Source: Kitasatospora gansuensis (GTDB lineage Bacteria > Actinomycetota > Actinomycetes > Streptomycetales > Streptomycetaceae). Taken from it: a stretch of 64,000 bases of DNA. This document shows, piece after piece, positions 17,154 through 26,658 of this stretch. The notes under the pieces were generated by a model. The model searched no databases, had not been told where the DNA came from, and saw only the letters and a list, made by a program, of their open reading frames with translations. The stretch covers positions 1,550,001-1,614,000 of the forward strand of contig NZ_JACHJR010000001.1 in the NCBI RefSeq assembly GCF_014203705.1. The letters are read 5' to 3'. The position numbers and the translations under genes are program-made. Within the stretch, counting starts at the first letter, position 1; each line of letters begins with the position of its first letter.

Positions 17154-18344
17154 ATGACCCGAGCCGAACTGCCGCCGCCAGCCGCCCGTGCCTCCGCCGT
17201 CGGGCCGTCCGCCGTACGGGAGATCCTCGCGCTGACCGCGCGGCCCGAGGTGATCTCGTTCGCGGGCGGCCTGCCCGCTCCCGAACTCTTCGACGTGGCC
17301 GGGCTGCGGGCGGCCTACGACCGGGCGTTCACCGAAGTCCCGGACCGGGCCCTGCAGTACTCCACCACCGAGGGCGACCCGGAGCTGCGCACCGCGATAG
17401 CCGAGCGGCTGACGGATCGTGGACTGGCCACCATCCCGGACGAGTTGCTCGTCACCACCGGCTCGCAGCAGGCCCTGACCCTGCTCACCGCCGCGCTGCT
17501 GGAGCCCGGCGACGTGGTGCTGGTGGAGGACCCGGGTTACCTGGCCGCGCTGCAGTGCTTCGCCTTCGCGGGCGCCCGGGTGGTGCCGGTGCCGACCGAC
17601 GACGGCGGTCTGATCCCGGACGCGCTGGCCGAGTTGGTGGCCCGGGAGCGGCCGAAGCTGCTCTACCTGGTGCCCACCTTCCAGAACCCGACCGGCCGGA
17701 CCCTGGACACCGCGCGCCGCCGGGCGGTGGCCGAACTCGCCGAGCGGCACGGCTTCTGGATCGCCGAGGACGACCCGTACGGCGAGCTCCGCTACGACGG
17801 GGAGGCCGAGCCGTGGATCGCCGGACTCTCGGCGGCCGCCGACCGCACCGTCCTGCTGGGCTCGTTCTCCAAGATCCTCGCCCCCGGTCTGCGGCTGGGC
17901 TTCCTGCGCGCGCCCGCCGCCCTGCGCCGCGCCTGCGTGATCGTCAAGCAGTCGGCCGACCTGCACACCTCGACCATCGACCAGGCCGCCGCCGCCCGCT
18001 ACCTGCGCGACGCCGACCTGGACGCGCACATCGGCCGGATCAGGGCCGCCTACCGCGAGCGGCGCGACGCGCTGCTCGCCGGTCTGTCCAAGGCCCTGCC
18101 GGCGGGCAGCAGTTGGAACCACCCGGACGGTGGCATGTTCCTCTGGGTCCGGCTGCCGGCCGGCCACGACGCGACCGCCCTGCTGCGGACCGCCGTCCGG
18201 CACGACGTGGCGTACGTGCCCGGCGCGCCGTTCTACGCCACCACTCCGGACCCGCGCACGCTGCGGATGTCCTTCACCACCCACAACCCCGAGGAGATCG
18301 GCGAGGGCCTGCGCCGGCTGGCGGACGCCTTCGCCGAGGGCTGA
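17154..18344 (+). CDS. PLP-dependent aminotransferase, class I/II (2-aminoadipate-type)
   Basis: 396 residues. It has EVISFAGGLPAPELFD at the N-terminus, ALQYSTTEGDPELR, PTFQNPTGRTL, the DDPYGEL motif and the PLP lysine in GSFSKILAPGLRLGF. This is the fold-type I group that includes 2-aminoadipate and aromatic or branched-chain aminotransferases (LysN/AvtA/Aro8-like), without the N-terminal HTH of MocR proteins. It should transfer an amino group between an amino acid and a 2-oxo acid in the cytosol. It is flanked by unrelated secreted-protein genes and ends at a strong hairpin. Confidence 0.9.
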   Translation: MTRAELPPPAARASAVGPSAVREILALTARPEVISFAGGLPAPELFDVAGLRAAYDRAFTEVPDRALQYSTTEGDPELRTAIAERLTDRGLATIPDELLVTTGSQQALTLLTAALLEPGDVVLVEDPGYLAALQCFAFAGARVVPVPTDDGGLIPDALAELVARERPKLLYLVPTFQNPTGRTLDTARRRAVAELAERHGFWIAEDDPYGELRYDGEAEPWIAGLSAAADRTVLLGSFSKILAPGLRLGFLRAPAALRRACVIVKQSADLHTSTIDQAAAARYLRDADLDAHIGRIRAAYRERRDALLAGLSKALPAGSSWNHPDGGMFLWVRLPAGHDATALLRTAVRHDVAYVPGAPFYATTPDPRTLRMSFTTHNPEEIGEGLRRLADAFAEG

Positions 18345-18352
18345 CGGCGGTG

Positions 18353-18384
18353 CCCTGCCCCACCCTCGGACGGGTGGGGCAGGG
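18353..18384. terminator. Bidirectional hairpin terminator
   Basis: A 13-bp perfect stem, CCCTGCCCCACCC (18353-18365) with GGGTGGGGCAGGG (18372-18384), around 6 bases and followed by TTGTTG, lies between the convergent aminotransferase and lectin genes. Confidence 0.85.
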
Positions 18385-18398
18385 TTGTTGACGGTGGG

Positions 18399-18983
18399 TC
18401 AGTTGAAGATCCACCGCTGGTTGTCCCAGCCGTTGCGGTCCCAGAGCTGGACCCTGGTGCCGTCGCGGGGGATGGTGTTGGCGTCCGCGTCCAGGACCCG
18501 GTTGTTCTTCAGGGTCTGCAGGGTGGTGCCGTTCCAGATCCAGATCTGGTTGTCCCAGCCGTTGCAGTCCCAGAGCTGGACCTTGGTGCCGTTGCCGTTG
18601 ATGGTGCCCAGGTCCGCGTCCAGGCAGCGGTAGTTCTTCTCCGTCTGGATCTTGTAGTAGCCGACCGGCTGCCCCGGCGCCGGCGTCCAGATCCAGGTCT
18701 GGTTGCTCCAACCGTTGCAGCCCCAGAGCTGCACCCTGGTGCCGTTGCCGCCGATGGTGCCCAGGTCCGCGTCCAGACACTGGCCACCGTTGCCGTTGGT
18801 GAAGCGGGTGGTGCGGTAGCTGGCGGCGAGGGACGGTGCGGCGGTGCTGCCGACGGCCGGCGGGGCGGCCCTGACCGCCTCGACCGGCGGGGCCACCGCC
18901 CCGGCGGTGGTGCCGGCCGAGAGGGCCAGCGAAAGGACGCTCATACCGGTCGCGACGCTGAGACCGATTCGGAACCTGCTCAT
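18399..18983 (-). CDS. Secreted ricin-type beta-trefoil lectin protein
   Basis: 194 residues. Signal peptide at about 1-36, then a single R-type lectin domain filling the rest. Three QLW...NGW...W repeats (QLWGCNGWSNQTW, QLWDCNGWDNQIW, QLWDRNGWDNQRW) and the matching CLDADLGT/VLDADANT strands mark the three trefoil lobes. It has no catalytic domain, so it is a stand-alone carbohydrate binder that probably acts at the cell surface or on polysaccharide. GAGG precedes the ATG. The gene is bracketed by two hairpin terminators, so it is its own transcription unit. Confidence 0.9.
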   Translation of the reverse strand: MSRFRIGLSVATGMSVLSLALSAGTTAGAVAPPVEAVRAAPPAVGSTAAPSLAASYRTTRFTNGNGGQCLDADLGTIGGNGTRVQLWGCNGWSNQTWIWTPAPGQPVGYYKIQTEKNYRCLDADLGTINGNGTKVQLWDCNGWDNQIWIWNGTTLQTLKNNRVLDADANTIPRDGTRVQLWDRNGWDNQRWIFN

Positions 18984-19138
18984 CTGTGCCTCACTTCATC
19001 TGCACTGGAACATCGTACAAATACCGTGCACTTATCGGCCCGGCTGCCAACCGGGCACACCATTACGGTAGTTCGCATCCGGAGCAGATATCAGCGGCGC
19101 ACAGTGGTGCAATGACCAGCGCATCCGGAAAGCCGAAA

Positions 19139-19166
19139 CCGCCCCACCCCTGACGGGGTGGGGCGG
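19139..19166. terminator. Hairpin terminator after collagenase gene
   Basis: CCGCCCCACCCC (19139-19150) pairs with GGGGTGGGGCGG (19155-19166) over a 4-base loop, 20 bases beyond the collagenase stop. The arms closely resemble those of the terminator at 18353-18384. Confidence 0.82.
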
Positions 19167-19185
19167 CACGGTTCCTGATGGTGGG

Positions 19186-21738
19186 TCAGAACTGGGTGGT
19201 GATGCTGACCTTGTCGAAGCTCGCCGCGGCGAACAGGCTCAGGTAGACGTAGCCCGTCGGGGGCCGGTTGATGGTCAGGGCCTCGCTGTTGCCCGCCTTC
19301 ACCGAACGCTGGGTGAAGTTGGTGGTGGTGGCCCAGCCGGTCGGGCTGTAGTACAGGTCGGCGTTGCCGGTGCCACCGGTGACGGTGACCTTGACCGAGG
19401 TGGTGCCGGCCGGGACGTACAGGTAGAAGTAGCTGTAGTTGCCCACCGTGTTGGACACGTTGGTGCGGCGGCAGTTCTTGCCGAGCACCCGGGTGTCGTC
19501 GGCCGGGGAGCACTCCGGCAGGCCGGGGACGGCCACCGTGACCGGCTTGCTGATGGTCGCGGTGGCGCCCTTGTCGTCGGTCACCGTGAGCTTGACGGTG
19601 TAGGTGCCGGCCGCGGCGTAAGCCTTGGCCGGGTTGGCGGCGGTCGAGGTGGTGCCGTCACCGAAGTTCCAGGCGCGGGAGGCGATGGTGCCGTCCGCGT
19701 CGGTGGAGGCGTCGGTGAAGTTCACCGTCAGGCCGTTCACCAGCGCCGTGAACCCGGCGGCCGGCGCCTGGTTGACCGGCGGGGTGGTGGTGCAGCTGCC
19801 GGCCGCGCAGGCCGCCAGCCAGGTGGCGAAGTCCGCGTCGTAGCGGGTGCCGATGGTGGAGGTCAGCAGGGTGCGGGCGGCCGCCCAGTTGCCGGTGCGG
19901 TAGTGGCCGAGCAGCGTGGTCACGTCCTGCGGGTGCTGCTGGAGCATGTACCGGACCGCGAGGTAACCCCACTGGTAGACCCGGGTGGAGTCGGAGTTGT
20001 CGTAGGTGGTGTCGAACAGCGTGCTGAGCTTGTAGGTGTTCTTCGCCGCCTCGGTCATCGCCCGGTCGTAGTTGACGTTCCGGTACGAGTAGGAGATGTA
20101 CTCGGCGAAGCCCTCGACCCACATCACGGTCGGGGTGGTCATGCCGGCGTTGAAGTCGCCGAACATGTCGAACCGGCCGTCGAGGTAGTGGGTGTACTCG
20201 TGGTTCAGGTTCCAGATCTGGAAGTCCGGGCGCGCCCACTCGGCCTCGTAGGCGATGAAGCGCGGCTGGTTCCCGACGGTGGCCGGGTTGCCCTCCAGGT
20301 ACATGCCGCCGTTGTTGGTGCTGATCCCGAAGATCGCGCCGGCGTAGGTCTGGTAGTCGGCGCTGGAGTCGAAGGCGTTGACCTCGATGGTGGTGTTGTT
20401 GTCGTTCGCCACCGCCCCGCTGTCCTTGACCACGCTGTGGAAGTAGGCGTCCTGGTTGTTCAGGCTGGTGCAGGTGGCGGCGAGGTCGGCCGCGGTCATC
20501 TGCTGGGCGAGGATCCTGATGCTCGGGCTGCAGGTGTGGCTGACCGTCAGCACGGCGGCGCGCAGCCGGTTCGAGAGGTCACAGGTGCCGTAGTACGAGC
20601 AGTTGGCCGCGTCGTACTCGGTGGTCATCTCGGCCATCGCGACCCAGATCGAGGAGGTCCGGCCGGTCATCGCGGTACGGTCGAGCAGCTGCTTGAGCAG
20701 CGGGCGGACCGCCGACTGCAGCTCCGGGTGCACCAGGAAACGGCCCAGCTCGCGGCCCGAGTTGGCGGCCAGGTAGGACTTGGAGGTGCCGAGCAGGTCG
20801 TCATGGGCGACGGCGAAGTCGCGCAGCACGGTCAGGATGCTCGGGTCGGCCTGCACGGCGGGCAGGAAGTCCGGCGTCTGGTGGCCGCGGAACAGGATGG
20901 TGTAGGCGTTGTTGACCGCCACGACCATGTAGTACGAGCTGTCGTACGAGCTGTTGTAGCCGGTCAGCATGCGCTTGACCAGGCCCAGGTAGTGCGCGTT
21001 CTCCTGGGCGCTGTCGGCCAGGATGACCGCCTCGGCCAGGGTGGCGCCGTTGGCGTCGTTCACGTCCGCGGCGCGCGGGGCGGCGAAGAAGCTGTCCAGG
21101 GCGCCCACGATCGAGCTCTTCAGCGCCGGACCGTAGGAGCCGACGTCGTCCGAGTGGTACCACTGCACGAAGTAGCCGGCGCGCAGGAACAGCACCAGCT
21201 GGCCGGTCGAAGTGCTGTTGTCACCGGGGTAGTTGGCGGCGTTCGCGCGCAGCGCGTCGGCCACCGTGACCATCTGCGCCTCGCGGAAGACGGCCTGCGC
21301 GTTCGAGCCGGTGAGCTGGAACAGCGTGTTCACGCAGTCCAGGCCCGAGGCCTTGATCTGCTGGACCAGCGCGGCCCCGCTCTTCGAGGTGAAGTCGGAG
21401 ACGTTGCAGACGGCCGTGACGCCGGCCGCACCCGGTGCCGACTGCGGCTTGGCGAGGCTCTGTTCGCGCTGCGACTTGTCCTTGACCGCCCGCAGCGGGG
21501 CGCGCTCGGAGATCGGGACGGGCCTGCCCTCCTCGGCGGCCAGGTCGGCGGCGGCCGTGAGGGTGGCCGACTGCGGGGCGGCGCCGGACTTCGGCGCGGG
21601 GGCCGGGGTCGGCTGCGGCCCCTTGCCGCCGATGGCGGCGGCCTGGCCGGCGGGCGCGAGCAGGGTCAGCCCGAGACAGCAGATCAGGGCGGCTATCAGC
21701 AGCCTGACGACGTCTTTCGTCGTGGGGGAACTACGCAT
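19186..21738 (-). CDS. Secreted M9 collagenase with PKD and PPC domains
   Basis: 850 residues from an ATG with GGAGG 8 bases upstream (earlier in-frame ATGs give no signal). Signal peptide at about 1-34; M9 activator region about 80-380; catalytic zinc site HEYTH at 513-517 with the third ligand Glu542 in WVEGFAEY. Then comes a PKD domain (about 650-733; NFTDASTDADGTI, WNFGDGTTS) and a C-terminal PPC domain (about 755-850; YFYLYVPAGTTSVKVTVTGG). This is the usual order in Streptomyces and Vibrio collagenases, where PKD and PPC help bind collagen. It should degrade collagen or gelatin outside the cell. Confidence 0.95.
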   Translation of the reverse strand: MRSSPTTKDVVRLLIAALICCLGLTLLAPAGQAAAIGGKGPQPTPAPAPKSGAAPQSATLTAAADLAAEEGRPVPISERAPLRAVKDKSQREQSLAKPQSAPGAAGVTAVCNVSDFTSKSGAALVQQIKASGLDCVNTLFQLTGSNAQAVFREAQMVTVADALRANAANYPGDNSTSTGQLVLFLRAGYFVQWYHSDDVGSYGPALKSSIVGALDSFFAAPRAADVNDANGATLAEAVILADSAQENAHYLGLVKRMLTGYNSSYDSSYYMVVAVNNAYTILFRGHQTPDFLPAVQADPSILTVLRDFAVAHDDLLGTSKSYLAANSGRELGRFLVHPELQSAVRPLLKQLLDRTAMTGRTSSIWVAMAEMTTEYDAANCSYYGTCDLSNRLRAAVLTVSHTCSPSIRILAQQMTAADLAATCTSLNNQDAYFHSVVKDSGAVANDNNTTIEVNAFDSSADYQTYAGAIFGISTNNGGMYLEGNPATVGNQPRFIAYEAEWARPDFQIWNLNHEYTHYLDGRFDMFGDFNAGMTTPTVMWVEGFAEYISYSYRNVNYDRAMTEAAKNTYKLSTLFDTTYDNSDSTRVYQWGYLAVRYMLQQHPQDVTTLLGHYRTGNWAAARTLLTSTIGTRYDADFATWLAACAAGSCTTTPPVNQAPAAGFTALVNGLTVNFTDASTDADGTIASRAWNFGDGTTSTAANPAKAYAAAGTYTVKLTVTDDKGATATISKPVTVAVPGLPECSPADDTRVLGKNCRRTNVSNTVGNYSYFYLYVPAGTTSVKVTVTGGTGNADLYYSPTGWATTTNFTQRSVKAGNSEALTINRPPTGYVYLSLFAAASFDKVSITTQF

Positions 21739-22052
21739 GAGGGTGGCCTCCGGGCCGGTCTGCGGCCGTGTTGGGGACACGGCAGTGGGGGTTGCGGACC
21801 GTGGCAGCGCCGGGAGTCGAGCTGGGACCCGGTTCTGACGTGAACACGGTGGGGAGTGTGACATGTACCATTGCATACATCACATGGCTGGGGAAGAGAC
21901 CGGGGGCGAATTTCCGTCAACTGACGGTCCGTCAGTCCGCATCGCCCGTGCAGTGATTGGCTGGTTCGTGCCCGCCGGGCCGTCCGGCGGCCCCGAGCCG
22001 TGATCGGGCGGCGCAAGCCCGCCGCAAGGCGACGGTGCCACGCTGACCCACT
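21739..22052. promoter_or_regulatory. Divergent intergenic region with a 17-bp palindrome
   Basis: This 314-bp gap between the collagenase gene and a small membrane-protein gene holds no credible gene. ACTGACGG (21920-21927) and CCGTCAGT (21929-21936) form a perfect 8+1+8 palindrome typical of a dimeric repressor site. A relatively A/T-rich stretch (TGACATGTACCATTGCATAC near 21859-21878) is the probable collagenase promoter. Confidence 0.5.
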
Positions 22053-22526
22053 GTGAAGACCTGGCAGCTCCGCACCGTCCGCGTCGCCGTCCCGTCCACC
22101 CTCTGCGTGGTGCTCACCGCCACCGCCCACTGCGCCCTCGAAGGCACCGAACTCCGGCTCCCCGCACTGGCCCTGGCCCTGGCCGGCACTGCCCTCTGCA
22201 ACTGGCTGCTGGCCCGGGGCACCCCGGGCCTGGGCCTGACCGGCGCCTGGATGACCGCCACCCAGATCGCGCTCTACGTCCTCTTCGACCGCACCTCGGC
22301 CGCGCCCGTCCCTCGGCCGAGCCACCTGCTGGTGCCGGCCGACCCGGCCCTGCCGGTGCACGGCCCCTCGGCCGCGCTGGCCCTGGCCCACCTGCTCGCC
22401 GCCGTGCTCTGCACCCTGCTGCTCTGCCCGGGCAAGACGACCCGGGTACGCCGCCTCCTCCCCCGCCCCCGCCCGGCGGCCCGACTGGTCGCGGGCGCCG
22501 GACGGCCGGTCGGCGGCGGGCACTGA
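22053..22526 (+). CDS. Hypothetical small membrane protein
   Basis: 157 residues from a GTG start. It has four hydrophobic stretches (about 10-25, 34-52, 60-78 and 108-128) and a basic tail rich in Arg and Pro (VRRLLPRPRPAARL). I do not recognise a family; in size and pattern it resembles the small membrane protein at 34228. It ends 8 bases before the convergent phosphoesterase gene. Codon use is typical for the region, so it is probably real. Confidence 0.6.
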   Translation: MKTWQLRTVRVAVPSTLCVVLTATAHCALEGTELRLPALALALAGTALCNWLLARGTPGLGLTGAWMTATQIALYVLFDRTSAAPVPRPSHLLVPADPALPVHGPSAALALAHLLAAVLCTLLLCPGKTTRVRRLLPRPRPAARLVAGAGRPVGGGH

Positions 22527-22533
22527 GGGGCGG

Positions 22534-23277
22534 TCAGCAGCTCCGGATGTGGGTGGTCAGCCTGCCCTCGTCGTCGAGGACGTGGAAGGCGAGGGCCGGC
22601 GGCAGGTCGTGGTGGACGTGGGCGTCGGGGTTCGGCCGCGACTCCCAGGGCAGCCGGGCGGTGGAGACCACGCCCGGGGCGACCGTCAGCGGGCGCCCGG
22701 CGAAGGTGGTGACGGCGGCGAGGTGGGCATGGCCGCAGAGGAAGCCGGCGACATGCGGGTGACGCTCGGTCAGCTCGGCCAGCCGCTCGCCACCGAACTG
22801 CCGCAGGCCATCCAGGTACGGGATCCCGAGCAGCACCGGCGGGTGGTGGAAGGCGACCAGGGTGGGCACCTCGACCGAGCCGAGCGCCTTGTCCAGCCAG
22901 GCCAGCGTGGCGTCGTCCAGGTGGCCGTCGTCCCGCCCGGGGATGGTGGAGTCGCAGAGCGCGACGGCGAACCCGGGGGTCACGTGCAGCCGGTTGACCG
23001 GTTCGGCCGACGGCTCCTCCCCCAGCAGGCCGGCCCGGAACGCCGCGCGGTCGTCGTGGTTGCCCGGCAGCACCAGCAACGGGTGCCTGGTGCCCAGCAG
23101 TTCGCGGGCCAGCGCGTACTCGGCGGGCCGGCCGTGGTCGGCGATGTCGCCGGTGACCAGCACGGCGTCGAGGTCGTACGGCAGGCCGTTCAGGTGGTCC
23201 AGCACCGCCTTGGTGCGGTCGGTGGCGCGCTGCGAACCATCGAGGTGGGTGTCGCTCAGGTGGGCGATCACGATCAT
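22534..23277 (-). CDS. Metallophosphoesterase (CpdA-like cyclic nucleotide phosphodiesterase family)
   Basis: 247 residues. All calcineurin-like metal motifs are present: HLSDTHLDG (D-x-H), VLVTGDIADHG (GD), VLPGNHDDR (GNHD), AFHHPPV (H) and GFLCGHAHLAA (GHxH). The class III phosphodiesterase group includes CpdA, which cleaves cAMP, but other phosphodiesters are possible. No signal peptide; cytosolic. It is divergent from the M1 peptidase gene. Confidence 0.9.
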   Translation of the reverse strand: MIVIAHLSDTHLDGSQRATDRTKAVLDHLNGLPYDLDAVLVTGDIADHGRPAEYALARELLGTRHPLLVLPGNHDDRAAFRAGLLGEEPSAEPVNRLHVTPGFAVALCDSTIPGRDDGHLDDATLAWLDKALGSVEVPTLVAFHHPPVLLGIPYLDGLRQFGGERLAELTERHPHVAGFLCGHAHLAAVTTFAGRPLTVAPGVVSTARLPWESRPNPDAHVHHDLPPALAFHVLDDEGRLTTHIRSC

Positions 23278-23458
23278 GGGGCCGTGGTCCTTCCGTCCGG
23301 GGTGACTGCTGGTGAAGCTAGCCGCTCCGGCACCACGGGCACCACACGTTTCTTAGCGTGAACATTTCATAACGGCTGCACCGGACCTCCTCCCACGAGC
23401 CGCCACCCGCCTTACGGTCGGTCAGTACGCCCACCAATTCCGGCACTTCGGAGGACCC

Positions 23459-24943
23459 GTGCGCAAAAGGCTGACCATCTCCGCGGCCCTGGCCGCCGCC
23501 CTGCTGCTGACCAACCCCGCCGGTGCCGCCACCGGAGCCGTCGGCGCGTCCGGTGCCGGGGACGCCTACTACCCCCAGTACGGCAACGGCGGCTACGACG
23601 TCTCGCACTACGACCTGCGGCTGAAGTACCAGCCCGCGACCGACCAACTCGAGGGCACCGCAACGATCCTGGCCACCACCACGGCCGCGCTGTCCCGCTT
23701 CAACCTGGACTTCGCGCTCACCGTCCAGGAGGTGCACGTCAACGGCCGCAAGGCGCGGTTCGCGGCGACCGGCGAACACGAGCTGGAGATCACCCCGGCC
23801 GCACCGCTCGGCAAGGGCGAGCGCGCCACCGTGGTGGTCCGCTACTCCGGCGTGCCGTCCACCGTCAGCGCGTACGGCTTCACCGCCTGGCAGCGCACCC
23901 CGGACGGCGGGGTGGCGGCCGGTGAGCCGGAGTCCGCCTGGTGGTGGTTCCCGAGCAACGACCACCCCTCCGACAAGGCCACCTTCGACGTCTCCGTGCT
24001 GGTCCCCGACGGCACCCAGGCGATCAGCAACGGCGCACTGGTGTCGCAGAGTTCGCGCCTCGGCTGGACCAGGTACAACTGGCGGCAGACCAAGCCGCAG
24101 GCCACCTACCTGGCCACCCTCGCGGTGGGCAGGTTCGAGCTCAACACCTCGGTCAGCGACGGTGGCATACCCGTCATCACCGCCTACAGCCGCGACCTCG
24201 GCGACAACGCCGGCGCGGCCCGGGCCAGCCTGGAGCGGACCGGCGAGATCACCGACTGGCTCAGCACCCAGCTCGGCCCGTACCCCTTCGCCACCGTCGG
24301 CGGCTACGTGCCCAACACCAAGCCCGGCTACGCCCTGGAGACCCAGAGCCAGGTCTACTACAGCCCGCGGATCTTCGGCGCGGGCTCCAACACCTCGGTC
24401 GTCGTCCACGAGTTGGCCCACCAGTGGTACGGCGACAGCGTCTCGCTCGACCGGTGGAGCGACATCTGGCTGAACGAGGGCTTCGCCCGGTACGCCCAGT
24501 GGCTCTGGTCCGAGCACGAGAACGAGGGCACCGCCCAGGAGTTGGCCGACTGGGTGTACTCCAGCAGGCCCGCCGATGACCCGTTCTGGACCGTGCTGCC
24601 CGGCGACCCGGGCCCCGACAACCAGTTCCACCCCGCCGTGTACGACCGGGGCGCGCTCGCCGTCCAGGCGATCCGCAACGCGGTCGGCGACGAGGCGTTC
24701 TTCGCCGTGCTGCGCGGCTGGCCCGCCGAGCACAAGTACGGCAACGCCACCGTCGAGGACTTCCGGCGCTACGCCGAGCGGGTCTCCGGCAAGCCGCTCG
24801 GCGACCTGCTGCACACCTGGCTCTACACCGGCGGCAAGCCCGCCGCCGGCACCTCGCCGTCCCTGAAGGCCCTTACGGCGCTTACGGAGCCGAGGTCCTG
24901 GCAGAAGATCAAGGCCACCGACACCCTGCACGACGCCCACTGA
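23459..24943 (+). CDS. Secreted M1-family metallopeptidase
   Basis: 494 residues from GTG with GGAGG 5 bases upstream. Signal peptide at about 1-23, then an M1 N-terminal beta domain and a thermolysin-like catalytic domain: HELAH at 317-321 and the third zinc ligand Glu340 in WLNEGFARY. The exopeptidase motif GAMEN is replaced by sequence near GYALETQSQVYY, so Glu in ALETQ probably serves for the free amino group. It lacks the ERAP1-like C-terminal domain, as is common for short secreted Streptomyces M1 enzymes. Predicted extracellular aminopeptidase. Confidence 0.92.
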   Translation: MRKRLTISAALAAALLLTNPAGAATGAVGASGAGDAYYPQYGNGGYDVSHYDLRLKYQPATDQLEGTATILATTTAALSRFNLDFALTVQEVHVNGRKARFAATGEHELEITPAAPLGKGERATVVVRYSGVPSTVSAYGFTAWQRTPDGGVAAGEPESAWWWFPSNDHPSDKATFDVSVLVPDGTQAISNGALVSQSSRLGWTRYNWRQTKPQATYLATLAVGRFELNTSVSDGGIPVITAYSRDLGDNAGAARASLERTGEITDWLSTQLGPYPFATVGGYVPNTKPGYALETQSQVYYSPRIFGAGSNTSVVVHELAHQWYGDSVSLDRWSDIWLNEGFARYAQWLWSEHENEGTAQELADWVYSSRPADDPFWTVLPGDPGPDNQFHPAVYDRGALAVQAIRNAVGDEAFFAVLRGWPAEHKYGNATVEDFRRYAERVSGKPLGDLLHTWLYTGGKPAAGTSPSLKALTALTEPRSWQKIKATDTLHDAH

Positions 24944-24946
24944 CCA

Positions 24947-24984
24947 CCGGTGCGGTGGCGGCCGACCCGCCGCCACCGCACCGG
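24947..24984. terminator. Bidirectional hairpin terminator
   Basis: A 15-bp perfect stem, CCGGTGCGGTGGCGG (24947-24961) with its complement (24970-24984), lies between the stops of the convergent M1 peptidase and phosphodiesterase genes. Confidence 0.85.
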
Positions 24985-24993
24985 AGTTCGGGA

Positions 24994-26490
24994 TCAGACG
25001 CCGTACACCCGGACGTTGTCGACCACCCAGTACCAGTTGTTGCTGCCCGTGTAGCGGAACCGCAGCTGCAGGTTGGTAGCACCCGCCGGCACCGTCAGGG
25101 TGTGGGTCTGACGGCCGTTCACCAGGCTGCTGAACGAGGCCAGCTGGACCGGCGCGCCGCCGTTCCAGGAGGCCAGCACCTTGGCGGTCTGGGCGCCGTC
25201 CTGCTGGTAGTAGCAGGTGTACTCGACCTTGACGGTGGCCAGGCCCGAGACCGGGTAGGCCGGGCTGACCAGCGTGGTGTCGTAGTTGCCCGAGAAGGAC
25301 TTGTCGGCCCACTCGTCGGAGTCGGCGACCGCGAAGACGTTCCGGGACCGGACGTTCAGCTCGCGGTACTGGTCGCGCTGGGTCTTGGTCCAGAACTCGT
25401 CCGTGGTGAACGACCAGCCACGCCACTCGGTGACACCGCCGGTGCCCATCGCCGAGTTGTCCACCGACCAGCCGCTCGGCGGCGTGTGGGTGAAGCCGAG
25501 CACGCCGGCCGCGATGCCGGTCTCGTCCACCCGGCCGGTCAGCTGCGGGCGCAGCGCGTCGAAGACGTCCGGCGTGAGGCTGCCGATCGGGGCGCCGTCC
25601 AGGTTCCAGGCCGGGTCGATCGCGATCCCCAGGTGGGCCAGCGCGGTCGGCGCGATGTCCACCATCCTGACGTCGTACCGGACCGAACCCGCCGCCAGGC
25701 CACCGCCGTTGGCGATCACGAAGGTCTGCCGCTCCTCCCAGGTCGACCCGCCGTGGCCACCGGTCGGGGTGTGCCCGTGGTCGGCGGTGACCATGATCAG
25801 CCAGTCCTCCTGGGCGTACGTGGCGCGCCCCCGGACCGCGGCCACGATCTGGCCGACCTGACCGTCCACGCCCTGGATCGCGTCCAGGTACCCCTGACTG
25901 GCCGAGCCGCTCGCGTGGCCCGCGTGGTCGACGTTGTCGAGCTGGACGAAGACCGCGTCCGGGTTGGTGTCCCGGATCCTGGCCACCGCGCGGGAGGTGG
26001 TGCCGACGTCGTACTCGGCGCTCGGGGTGGCCACCCGGGTGTCGACCGTGGCCGAGTAGATGGTGTCGGGGATCGGCGCCCAGGAGGCCACCACGTAGGT
26101 GGACAGCGCCGCGTTGGCCCGCTCCACCCGGGTCAGCCAGTCCGGGTAGGTGGCGAAGTCGGGCGCGGTGAAGTTGTTGTCCTTGACGTTGTGCTTGTCC
26201 GGCCAGACGCCGGTGGCGATGGTGGTCCAGCCGGGGCCGGAGGAGGTGGCGGCCATCGGGTTGGCGTACAGGCTGCTGGCGGCGGTCAGCCCGCCGGCCA
26301 TCAGAGCGTCCAGGTTCGGCGCGTCGGCGTCCTTGATCCGGTTGAGCATCGTGCCGTCCAGACCGATCACCAGCACCTTGGGGGTCCGGGCGGTGGTGGC
26401 GGCGAACGCGGTGCGGGTGAGCGGGCCGGCCGCGAGTGCGGCCGCGGCGGTGCCGAGGAGCAGGCTGCGCCTGGGGAGTCCTGCGGTCAC
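24994..26490 (-). CDS. Tat-exported alkaline phosphatase-family phosphodiesterase
   Basis: 498 residues from GTG with AGGAGG 5 bases upstream. A twin-arginine signal (LPRRSLLLG, cleavage near TAFA) begins it. The type I phosphodiesterase/nucleotide pyrophosphatase domain (about 38-335) has VLVIGLDGTMLNRI (metal Asp), the nucleophile Thr in GPGWTTIATG, DNVDHAGHA, and VTADHGHTPTGGHGG. The last 150 residues form a separate beta-rich domain ending KVEYTCYYQQDG and LRFRYTGSNNWYWVVD, resembling a carbohydrate-binding jelly roll. It is probably a secreted nucleotide or phosphonate diesterase that acquires phosphate; the substrate is unknown. Confidence 0.88.
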   Translation of the reverse strand: MTAGLPRRSLLLGTAAAALAAGPLTRTAFAATTARTPKVLVIGLDGTMLNRIKDADAPNLDALMAGGLTAASSLYANPMAATSSGPGWTTIATGVWPDKHNVKDNNFTAPDFATYPDWLTRVERANAALSTYVVASWAPIPDTIYSATVDTRVATPSAEYDVGTTSRAVARIRDTNPDAVFVQLDNVDHAGHASGSASQGYLDAIQGVDGQVGQIVAAVRGRATYAQEDWLIMVTADHGHTPTGGHGGSTWEERQTFVIANGGGLAAGSVRYDVRMVDIAPTALAHLGIAIDPAWNLDGAPIGSLTPDVFDALRPQLTGRVDETGIAAGVLGFTHTPPSGWSVDNSAMGTGGVTEWRGWSFTTDEFWTKTQRDQYRELNVRSRNVFAVADSDEWADKSFSGNYDTTLVSPAYPVSGLATVKVEYTCYYQQDGAQTAKVLASWNGGAPVQLASFSSLVNGRQTHTLTVPAGATNLQLRFRYTGSNNWYWVVDNVRVYGV

Positions 26491-26658
26491 GTCGTCCTCC
26501 TGAGGAAGCGTCAGAGCTGGAGCGGGGCGCGGACCACACTCGGGCCGTCCGGTGGCGCGGTCTCCCCCGGCTGCGGTACCCGATGTGAACAGCGCCCGAA
26601 CTTCGGTCCAGACCCGTTACCTTTCCGTAATCGCGGAGCGGCCACTCGGCCGTTCCGG

